64,000 bases of DNA from contig NZ_LIVX01000005.1 in assembly GCF_001905665.1 (NCBI RefSeq), positions 1 through 64,000 of the forward strand, in the 5' to 3' direction. Shown in pieces: positions 33,917 to 40,751 of this stretch (its first letter is position 1; the number at the start of each line of letters is the position of its first letter). Origin of the DNA: Streptomyces sp. CB02261. GTDB lineage: Bacteria; Actinomycetota; Actinomycetes; Streptomycetales; Streptomycetaceae. Under the pieces are notes generated by a model that did no database searches, was not told the DNA's origin, and worked only from the letters and a program-made list of their open reading frames with translations. Position numbers and translations under genes: made by a program.

Positions 33917-34312
33917 TCAGGCGTTCTGGTTGCGGGCCCGCTCCGCGTCGCGCTCCTTGATGCGGACGGTCTCCTTGCGGACCTCCGCCTGGGTGGCCCG
34001 CTCCTTCTGGAGCCACTCGGGCAGCTCCTGCTTGAGCGCGTCGATCTGCTCGGTGGTGAGCGGGTCGGTGATGCCGCCGCGCGCGAGACCGGCGATGGAG
34101 ACGCCGAGCTTCTGCGCGACCACCGGGCGGGGGTGCGGGCCGTTCTTCCGGAGCTCCTGGAGCCAGGCGGGCGGGTTCGCCTGGAGCTCGTTCAGCTCGG
34201 AGCGAGAGACGACACCCTCCTGGAACTCGGCGGGGGTGGCCTCGAGGTACACACCCAGCTTCTTCGCCGCGGTGGCGGGCTTCATCGTCTGGGTGTTCTG
34301 GTGCGACGTCAT
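33917..34312 (-). CDS. DUF5997 family protein with two HTH-like repeats
   Basis: A 131-residue protein of the actinobacterial DUF5997 family; no function is established. It contains an internal duplication with an exact 50-residue offset: KKLGV at 17-21 and QKLGV at 67-71, AWLQELR at 49-55 and EWLQKER at 99-105. Each unit looks like a small helical, HTH-like module. A charged helix ends the protein. It is divergent, across 64 bases, from a LysR effector domain that has no HTH of its own, so the two may work together. Confidence 0.8.
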   Translation of the reverse strand: MTSHQNTQTMKPATAAKKLGVYLEATPAEFQEGVVSRSELNELQANPPAWLQELRKNGPHPRPVVAQKLGVSIAGLARGGITDPLTTEQIDALKQELPEWLQKERATQAEVRKETVRIKERDAERARNQNA

Positions 34313-34376
34313 GGGGTCCAGGGTATCGAGCGTGCGGGCGAGTTCCGACCACGGCAGCTACCGGTAACCTGGCGGA

Positions 34377-35237
34377 GTGACAGGCTCGGACGCTTCCCCC
34401 TCGGACTCCCCGGCGGTTTTCCCCGCGGTTTCCCCCACCGACCCCCCCTCCGGCTCCGCGGCGTTCCGGCTCGCGTACGTGCCCGGAGTGACGCCCTCGA
34501 AGTGGGTGCGGGTCTGGAACGAGCGCCTGCCCGACGTGCCCCTGGCCCTGCTCGCCGTGACGCCCGCCGAGGCCTTCGGCGCGCTCCGGGAGGGCGCGGC
34601 CGACGCGGGCCTGGTCCGGCTGCCCGTCGACCGCGACGACCTCAGCGCCATTCCCCTCTACACGGAGACGACCGTCGTCGTCGTCCCCAAGGACCACCTG
34701 CTCGCGGCGGCCGAGGAGGTGTCGGCCGAGGACCTCGCCGACGAGCTCGTCCTGCACCCGCTCGACGACACCCTCGGCTGGGAGCGGCCGCCGGGCCGCC
34801 CGGCGAACGAGCGTCCCGAGACGACCGCCGACGCGATCGAGCTGGTCGCGGCGGGCGTCGGCGTGCTCGCCGTCCCCCAGTCCCTGGCCCGGCTGCACCA
34901 CCGCAAGGACCTCACCTACCGGACCCTGACCGAGGTCCCGCAGTCGCGGGTGGCCCTCTCGTGGCCGGCCGCGGACGAGGCCCCCGACCTGGTGGAGGAG
35001 TTCATCGGCATCGTGCGCGGCCGCACGGTGAACAGCACGCGGGGCCGCCGCGCCGAGGCCCAGAAGGGCCAGAAGCAGCCGAAGGACCAGAAGGACCGGA
35101 AGTCCGCCAAGCCGGCCCGGTCGGGGAAGCCGGGCGCCGGTGCCCGTACGGCGGGCAAGCCCGCGGCCCGCAAGTCCGGCGGCGGCGCCGGCTCCGGCCG
35201 GGGCCGCACCGGCGGCAAGCCCCGCAAGAGGTCCTGA
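34377..35237 (+). CDS. LysR substrate-binding-domain protein without HTH, basic tail
   Basis: A 286-residue protein. Residues about 30-205 are a LysR effector-binding domain (FRLAYVPGVTPSKWVRVWNE, DAGLVRLPVDRDDLSAIPLY, ETTVVVVPKDHLLAAAEEVS). The N-terminal HTH of LysR proteins is missing and is replaced by about 30 Ser/Pro-rich residues. The tail after 205 is rich in Lys/Arg/Gly (KPRKRS end) and may bind DNA non-specifically. It starts with GTG 34377 and is divergent from the DUF5997 gene, suggesting a shared promoter region and joint function. Confidence 0.8.
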   Translation: MTGSDASPSDSPAVFPAVSPTDPPSGSAAFRLAYVPGVTPSKWVRVWNERLPDVPLALLAVTPAEAFGALREGAADAGLVRLPVDRDDLSAIPLYTETTVVVVPKDHLLAAAEEVSAEDLADELVLHPLDDTLGWERPPGRPANERPETTADAIELVAAGVGVLAVPQSLARLHHRKDLTYRTLTEVPQSRVALSWPAADEAPDLVEEFIGIVRGRTVNSTRGRRAEAQKGQKQPKDQKDRKSAKPARSGKPGAGARTAGKPAARKSGGGAGSGRGRTGGKPRKRS

Positions 35238-35332
35238 CCGCCTCCCGTCCGTACGGCGGACGCCGCCCACCGGGGCGGGCGGCCGCTCGGCATACTGACC
35301 CCTCCTGATCATCGAGACACACAGGAGGAGCT

Positions 35333-35911
35333 TTGGCCGCCAGTTTCAGGACCGTCGTCGAGGTGGGACCGGACCATCTCGCCCAGGCCCGGTCCATCGA
35401 CCGGGTGTTCCAGGAGGCGATCGCGCCGGCGACCGTCAACTTCGACTTCGAGGCGATCCGGGAGGCCGCTGCGGCCGTCCCGGACAGCACCGTGGTGCGG
35501 ATGGTCCGGGGCTGGGGGCTCCAGGAGTACGCCCCCGTCCTCGTCATGGTGCTCTCCCTCAAGGAGGCCGTCCGGCAGGCGCTCCCACCGGAGTGCGCGG
35601 AGGCCGGTTTCTGGGCCACCGTCGAGCGGGAGCTCGTCCGGGCCTTCACCGGCCTCGCCGCGCAGGAGGGCCGGCCAGGGCTCTCCTTCTACGAGGAGTC
35701 GGCGGAGCGGACCCGTTTCTACCGGGACCTGTTCTTCGCCCTCCAGGACGAGGAGACCGGGGAGCACATGTACGCCCTGGCCTTCTGCGTCGACGTGACC
35801 GTCGAGCTGCCGAAGGCCGAGACCGTCGCCCTGGAGCTGACGGACGTCGTGCCGTTCGCGGTGCGCCTGAACGCCATCGTGGTCCGCCAGCCGCTGGGCC
35901 TCGCGGCCTGA
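35333..35911 (+). CDS. Cyt-type delta-endotoxin-like protein
   Basis: A 192-residue protein without signal peptide, matching the Bacillus thuringiensis Cyt cytolysin family (CytB delta-endotoxin fold). Family-like segments run in order: DHLAQARSIDRVFQEAIAP at about 13-31, NFDFEAIREAA, FFALQDEETGEHMYAL, and VDVTVELPKAETVALEL near the C-terminus. The length equals the proteolytically trimmed Cyt core. The TTG start follows AGGAGGAG very closely. Cyt proteins insert in membranes; whether this one is a toxin, an antifeedant or a domesticated protein is unknown. A terminator hairpin follows. Confidence 0.75.
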   Translation: MAASFRTVVEVGPDHLAQARSIDRVFQEAIAPATVNFDFEAIREAAAAVPDSTVVRMVRGWGLQEYAPVLVMVLSLKEAVRQALPPECAEAGFWATVERELVRAFTGLAAQEGRPGLSFYEESAERTRFYRDLFFALQDEETGEHMYALAFCVDVTVELPKAETVALELTDVVPFAVRLNAIVVRQPLGLAA

Positions 35912-35930
35912 CGCCCACGTCGCCGCACCG

Positions 35931-35952
35931 CCGGCCCGCCGTCCCGGGCCGG
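35931..35952. terminator. Hairpin between convergent genes
   Basis: CCGGCCCG at 35931-35938 pairs with CGGGCCGG at 35945-35952. It lies between the Cyt-like gene and the convergent reductase gene. Confidence 0.6.
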
Positions 35953-35958
35953 ACCCGC

Positions 35959-37617
35959 TCAGACCTTCGGCCGCAGCCGCCCGCCCCGCGCGGCCGCGAC
36001 GAGCTCCGGCACCGTGGCCAGCTTGACCCGGGGACGCCCCGAAGCCTGGCCCCTGGCCCGCTCGGTCCGGTCGATCGCCGCGAGACCGCGCGCGTCGATC
36101 AGATGCCGGCTGCGGCTCCGCACCAGCCGCCGGAACTCCCGCTCCGTACCCGTCGGCGTCGGCAGCGACCCGGCGACCGCGTCCGCGAGCAGGGTCCCCA
36201 CCGTCTCCTCCGCGCAGGCCCGGTTGGCGCCGATGCCGCCGGAGGGCCCGCGTTTGATCCAGCCGACGACGTACCCGCCGGGCAGCCCCGTCACGCGCCC
36301 GGCCTCGTGCGGCACCGTCCCGGTCGCCTCGTCGAAGGGCAGCCCCGCCAGCGGCACGCCCCGGTAGCCGATCGCCCGGACGAGGAGCCCCGTCCCGATC
36401 TCCGTACCCGACGCGGAGCCCTCCGCCGTCACCCGTACCGCCCGCACTCCGTCGGTGCCGAGCGCCTCGACCGGGGCGGAGTGGAAGCGGAGCACGATCC
36501 GGCGGCGGTCCGGCGCCGGCGGCCGCGCCCAGTCCACCGCCTCCCGGGCCACCCCCCGCAGCAGCGCGGCCTTCTCCCCGGCCGCCGCCGCGTCGACGGC
36601 CGCGCCGGTGCGCGGGTCGTGGTCGTCGACGACCAGGTCCACGCCCGGCAGGTGCTTCAGGGCGAGCAGTTCGGACGTGGTGTACGCCGCGTGCTCGGGG
36701 CCCCGGCGGCCGAGCAGCACCACCTCGCGCACCCGGGTGCCGCGCAGGGCCGCGAGGGCGTGGTCCGCGATGTCCGTGCCGGCGAGGTCGGCCGGGTCGG
36801 TGACGAGGACGCGGGCGACGTCGAGGGCCACGTTGCCGTTGCCGACGACGACGACCCGCTCGGTGGACAGCCGGACGGCGTCCGCGCCGGTCTCCGGATG
36901 CGCGTTGTACCAGGAGACGACGGAGGTCGCCGAGGCGCTGCCGGGCAGCTCCTCGCCGGGGATGCCGAGCCGCCGGTCGGAGGGCGCGCCCACCGCGTAG
37001 ATCACCGCGTCGTGGTGCGCGGCGAGTTCCTCGGCGGTGACGTCCGTGCCGATCTCCACGCCGAGGCGCATCCGGACCCGGGGGTGGGAGTGGAATCGGG
37101 CGAAGGTGTCGCCCGCGCCCTTCGTCGCCGGGTGGTCCGGCGCCACCCCGTACCGGACGAGCCCGCCGGCCACCGGCAGCCGGTCGATGAGCGTCACCTC
37201 GGCGTTGGTGTGCAGGAGCAGGTCCTCGGCCGCGTACATGCCCGCGGGTCCGGTGCCGACGACCGCGACCCGCAGCGGCGCGAAGTCGGCGGGCAGCGAG
37301 CGGTGGAACGAGGGCGCGCCCCAGGGGTGGAAGGTGGGCGAGGCGGGGGCGGGTGCGGGCGCGCGGTCCGCGTAGTACTCCGCGTTGATCGCCTCGTACT
37401 CCCGCAGCCGTCCGGTGAGGCGGTCCGCCGGGAAGATCGCGTCGACGGGGCAGGCGTCGGCGCAGGCGCCGCAGTCGATGCAGGACGTGGGGTCGATGTA
37501 CAGCATCTCCGTGGTCCCGAAGTCGGCTTCCCCGGGCGCCGGATGGATGCAGTTGACCGGACAGACGGCGACGCAGGTGGCGTCGTTGCAGCAGGTCTGG
37601 GTGATCGCGTAGGTCAT
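35959..37617 (-). CDS. Ferredoxin fused to ferredoxin-NADP+ reductase (FprB type)
   Basis: A 552-residue fusion. Residues 1-75 form a ferredoxin with two cysteine clusters, CCNDATCVAVCPVNC and CIDCGACADACP. From about 110 on is an adrenodoxin-reductase-like flavoenzyme (VVGTGPAGMYAAEDLL, the NADPH loop VVGNGNVALDVARVL, and GYVVGWIKRGPSGGIGANRA). It resembles mycobacterial FprB. It passes electrons from NADPH through the attached ferredoxin. It follows the diiron oxygenase gene by 33 bases on the same strand, so it probably supplies electrons to that enzyme. Confidence 0.92.
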   Translation of the reverse strand: MTYAITQTCCNDATCVAVCPVNCIHPAPGEADFGTTEMLYIDPTSCIDCGACADACPVDAIFPADRLTGRLREYEAINAEYYADRAPAPAPASPTFHPWGAPSFHRSLPADFAPLRVAVVGTGPAGMYAAEDLLLHTNAEVTLIDRLPVAGGLVRYGVAPDHPATKGAGDTFARFHSHPRVRMRLGVEIGTDVTAEELAAHHDAVIYAVGAPSDRRLGIPGEELPGSASATSVVSWYNAHPETGADAVRLSTERVVVVGNGNVALDVARVLVTDPADLAGTDIADHALAALRGTRVREVVLLGRRGPEHAAYTTSELLALKHLPGVDLVVDDHDPRTGAAVDAAAAGEKAALLRGVAREAVDWARPPAPDRRRIVLRFHSAPVEALGTDGVRAVRVTAEGSASGTEIGTGLLVRAIGYRGVPLAGLPFDEATGTVPHEAGRVTGLPGGYVVGWIKRGPSGGIGANRACAEETVGTLLADAVAGSLPTPTGTEREFRRLVRSRSRHLIDARGLAAIDRTERARGQASGRPRVKLATVPELVAAARGGRLRPKV

Positions 37618-37650
37618 GTCGTCGGCTCTGCTCTGCTCGGCTCGGAGGGG

Positions 37651-38553
37651 TCAGACGAGGTGGGCGCGCTGGTAGAAGAAGAGCGCGGGCCGGGTCAGCA
37701 TCCCGACGTCGGAGAGGAACTCCATGAGTCCGGAGCAACTGGCGCGCAGCTGCGCCTTGTAGTGCTCGTTGGCGGCCGCCTCGCGGCGGGCGCGCTCGGG
37801 GTCGAGGCCGGCCCGCACGTACACCTCGGGGTTCACCAGGCTGGTGATGATGTAGTACGCGGCGATGGCGACCACGAGGGCCTGGAAGTGGCGGCGTGCC
37901 CTGCTCGCGCGGGCGAGGTGGCGGCGGGTCTCGTCCCGGGCGAACTTCATGTGCCGGGATTCCTCGACGACATGGATGTTGTTGATGGTGCGGACGAAGG
38001 GGACGACGCGTTCGTCGCGCATCCAGTCGCGCTGCATGACGTCGAGGACCTCCTCGGCGACGAGGATGCCGGCGTACGCGGCCTCGCCGAAGCCGACGGT
38101 CTTCATGAAGCGGCCGAGTTCCATGACGGCCCGCTTGGGCCGGTAGGCGGGCGCGCCGAGCTTCTGGGAGCCGCGGGCGAACATGATGGAGTGCCGGCAC
38201 TCGTCGGCGATCTCGGTCAGCGCCCACTGGAACCGGGGGTCGGTGTGGTCCATGCGGTAGATGTCGCGGAGCACCATCTGCTGCAGGATCATCTCGAACC
38301 AGATGCCGGTGCTGGCGACCGATGCGGACTCCTGCCGGGTCAGCTCCTTGCGCTGCTCGTCGGTCATCTCGTTCCAGTACGCCGTGCCGTAGAGGGAGTT
38401 CCACTCGGGGCTCTGGCCGTGGAAGTCCTTGTCGAGGGGGGTGTCCCAGTCGACCTCGACGGCGGGGTCGTACGACAGCTTCGCGGCCGACCGGAGCAGC
38501 CGCTCGGCGACGTCCTCGTCCTCATGGTCCGGGCGAACGGTGCTGCTTGCCAT
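37651..38553 (-). CDS. AurF-like diiron oxygenase
   Basis: A 300-residue protein of the AurF/p-aminobenzoate N-oxygenase family. Diiron ligand segments are RQESASVASTGIWFEMILQQ, EIADECRHSIMFAR, AEEVLDVMQ and the EESRHMKFARDE block near residue 200. Members oxidise arylamines or desaturate/hydroxylate small molecules. ATG 38553 is preceded by AAGGAG. The upstream region holds tandem palindromes, and the ferredoxin reductase downstream would re-reduce the iron. The substrate is unknown and no biosynthetic cluster surrounds it. Confidence 0.88.
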   Translation of the reverse strand: MASSTVRPDHEDEDVAERLLRSAAKLSYDPAVEVDWDTPLDKDFHGQSPEWNSLYGTAYWNEMTDEQRKELTRQESASVASTGIWFEMILQQMVLRDIYRMDHTDPRFQWALTEIADECRHSIMFARGSQKLGAPAYRPKRAVMELGRFMKTVGFGEAAYAGILVAEEVLDVMQRDWMRDERVVPFVRTINNIHVVEESRHMKFARDETRRHLARASRARRHFQALVVAIAAYYIITSLVNPEVYVRAGLDPERARREAAANEHYKAQLRASCSGLMEFLSDVGMLTRPALFFYQRAHLV

Positions 38554-38588
38554 GGTGCGGCTCCTTGGATCGCGCGATCGGCTCGGGC

Positions 38589-38640
38589 GCTTGTTAGACG
38601 TCGCGTCTAGCAAGCTTGTTAGACGGAACGTATAGCAAGG
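38589..38640. promoter_or_regulatory. Tandem TetR-type operators before the diiron oxygenase
   Basis: Operator one is GCTTGTTAGACG (38589-38600), spacer TCG, CGTCTAGCAAGC (38604-38615), with one mismatch in 12-base arms. Operator two starts with the same GCTTGTTAGACG (38614-38625), spacer GAA, then CGTATAGCAAGG (38629-38640), with three mismatches. The two share the GC at 38614-38615. They lie 36 bases upstream of the oxygenase start and probably bind two repressor dimers. No tetR gene is adjacent. Confidence 0.7.
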
Positions 38641-38691
38641 GGGCCGTGCGGGCCTACCCCTCGGTACGGAATTTCTTTCCCGCGCACGCGA

Positions 38692-38726
38692 GACGGGGCC
38701 GGAGCCTGGGCGGCTCCGGCCCCGTC
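38692..38726. terminator. Strong terminator hairpin after the subtilisin gene
   Basis: GACGGGGCCGGAGCC (38692-38706) pairs perfectly with GGCTCCGGCCCCGTC (38712-38726), a 15-base stem with a 5-base loop. It follows the minus-strand protease gene that ends at 38743. Confidence 0.85.
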
Positions 38727-38742
38727 AGGGGGACGCGTGGTG

Positions 38743-40560
38743 CTAGAAGGTCAGGTTCCAGGCGGCGATCGTGCCCGTGTCCTGGCTCGCGTTGTCGTTC
38801 ACGCGGAGCTTCCACACGCCGTTCGCGACCTCCGTGGACGCGTTGACGGTGAACGTCTGCACGATGTCGTCCGTGCCGCTGCCGGCGCGGTTGTGGATCG
38901 TGTACACGCTGCCGTCCGGGGCCACCAGATCGACCTTCAGGTCACCGATGTAGGTGTGTCGGATGTCCACACCCACCTCGAGCGTGGCGGGGGCGTTGCC
39001 CGTCACCCCGCTGACCGTGATGGGGCTCTCGACCGTCGCGTTGTCCGCGATCGCCACGTCGGTCAGGTTCTCGAAGTACGCGCCGGGCGGCGGGGTGGTG
39101 CCGCCGACGGCCTTCAGGGCGTCGACCGCGCCCTCACCGAAGAAGCCGTTCTTGGTCGTGGTGCCCTTGCAGCGGGTGTCCGAGGGGCACGCGCGGTCGG
39201 TGGCCTGGACGCCCAGCTGGTCGCGGATCTGCGCCGGGGTGAACGTCGGGTTCACGCTCGCGATCAGCGCCGCGACGCCGGCCACGTGCGGGGAGGCCAT
39301 CGACGTGCCGTTCATGTTGCCGTACTTGCCGCCCGGGAGCGTCGAGTAGACACCGGAGGCGCCGTCGCCGCCGGGGGCCGCGATGTCGATGACGCCGTTG
39401 CCGAAGTTCGAGTACGAGGCCTTGGCGCCGCCGTTGCCCTGCGCCGCGACCGTCACGACGCCCGGGAGCTCCGTCGGGATGTCGATGCAGGCGTTGGTGA
39501 TCGTGCGGGTGACCGGCGTCGAGTCGTTGGGGCTCTCGGAGTCGGTCGTCTTGTTCGCCAGGTCGTAGTTGGAGTTGCCGGCGGCGGCCACCTGGAGCGA
39601 GCCCTTGCCCTCGGCGTACTCCTGGGCCCGGCGGACACCCTCGATGATGGCGGCCTGGTCCACGTTGTCCGGGCAGTTGAACTGCCACGGGTCCGTGTAG
39701 TAGCTGTTGTTGGTGACCTTGAAGCCGTGGTCACCGGCCCACATGAAGCCGCAGATGGTGTTCTCCGCGAAGAACAGGCTGCTGGTGGGCTCCGCGATGC
39801 GGACCGAGGATATCTTCACGCCCGGCGCGACGCCGATGACGCCCTTCCCGTTCTTGGCGGCCGCGATCGTGCCCGCGACGTGCGTGCCGTGGGTGCCGAC
39901 GTCACGCCAGGCACCCGCGCGCGTGTCCGCCTTGCCGTAGGCGCAGGAGGCCGAGTCGGCGGCGTTGAAGTTGGGCGCGATGTCCTGGTGCCGGTCGTCC
40001 ACGCCGGTGTCGAGGACGCCGACCTTCACCGAGGCCGAACCCGTGGTGACCGCCCAGGCCTGGTCGGCCTTGATCTGGGTCATGTCCCAGCGGTTCGACT
40101 CGGTCAGCGTGGTCGTCGACTGCGCCGGGTTCGCCGGGAGCGCCGGGTTGTAGGCGTCGGCGGGGACGTCGGAGGTGCGGGTCGCGCCGACCTGCTGGAC
40201 GCCGCTGACCGTGCGCATCGCCGAGGCGAACGACGTGGAGGTCGAGTGCGCCACGATCACGCCGATCGCGTCGTAGGTCGCGAAGACCGAACCGCCCTTG
40301 CTCGCCACGGAGCCGCTCACGGCCGACGTGCCGCCGGGCGCCGTGATCACCAGGTACGCGCGCGTGCCCGCGGCCCAGGCCGCGGGTGCCGCCGCGGTCG
40401 TGGTGGCCGTCGTCGCCCCCGCCGAACGGGCCGCGACGGGCGCGGTGTCCGACGGTGCTGCCTGGGCGAATCCGGCGGGGGCGGCGAGCGCCGCCGTCGT
40501 GCCGAGGGCGGCGACGGCGATGGCCGACGCTCTCAAGCGGCTGGATATGAGGGAAAACAT
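38743..40560 (-). CDS. Secreted S8 subtilisin-like serine protease with P-domain
   Basis: A 605-residue exported protease. A signal peptide ends near AQA-AP at residue 35. A propeptide of about 120 residues follows. The catalytic domain has Asp184 in VLDTGVDD, His224 in GTHGTHVAG, oxyanion Asn329 in AAGNSNYD and Ser420 in GTSMASPHVAG. The C-terminal part (about 520-605; VDIRHTYIGDLKVDLVAPDG and WKLRVNDNASQDTG) is a proprotein-convertase P-domain. GGAGGA precedes ATG 40560. It should degrade extracellular protein. It lies downstream of nothing operonic, with a terminator at each side. Confidence 0.93.
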   Translation of the reverse strand: MFSLISSRLRASAIAVAALGTTAALAAPAGFAQAAPSDTAPVAARSAGATTATTTAAAPAAWAAGTRAYLVITAPGGTSAVSGSVASKGGSVFATYDAIGVIVAHSTSTSFASAMRTVSGVQQVGATRTSDVPADAYNPALPANPAQSTTTLTESNRWDMTQIKADQAWAVTTGSASVKVGVLDTGVDDRHQDIAPNFNAADSASCAYGKADTRAGAWRDVGTHGTHVAGTIAAAKNGKGVIGVAPGVKISSVRIAEPTSSLFFAENTICGFMWAGDHGFKVTNNSYYTDPWQFNCPDNVDQAAIIEGVRRAQEYAEGKGSLQVAAAGNSNYDLANKTTDSESPNDSTPVTRTITNACIDIPTELPGVVTVAAQGNGGAKASYSNFGNGVIDIAAPGGDGASGVYSTLPGGKYGNMNGTSMASPHVAGVAALIASVNPTFTPAQIRDQLGVQATDRACPSDTRCKGTTTKNGFFGEGAVDALKAVGGTTPPPGAYFENLTDVAIADNATVESPITVSGVTGNAPATLEVGVDIRHTYIGDLKVDLVAPDGSVYTIHNRAGSGTDDIVQTFTVNASTEVANGVWKLRVNDNASQDTGTIAAWNLTF

Positions 40561-40713
40561 TGCGTCCTCCGATGACCCGGTGGCGCGGGTGGCGCCTGCC
40601 GGGCCCTGTGATGTGTGGGGTGGACGCAAGATCCCAGACTCGGGGAGCGGAGGGAAGGCTTCTGCCCGAGAAGCCCGTTCGTGTTACGCACTGTTGACCG
40701 AACGATGCCCGGA

Positions 40714-40740
40714 GGGGCAGGGTTTGGCGCTCCCTGCCCC
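40714..40740. terminator. Terminator hairpin after the amylase gene
   Basis: GGGGCAGGG (40714-40722) pairs with CCCTGCCCC (40732-40740), followed by TTTT on the plus strand. It lies just beyond the minus-strand amylase stop at 40752. Confidence 0.7.
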
Positions 40741-40751
40741 TTTTCGTAGGA

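Noticed and set aside
37651..40560. AurF-like oxygenase as part of a natural-product gene cluster
   Set aside because: No carrier protein, synthase, ligase or resistance gene lies nearby; the next gene is a secreted protease separated by a terminator.
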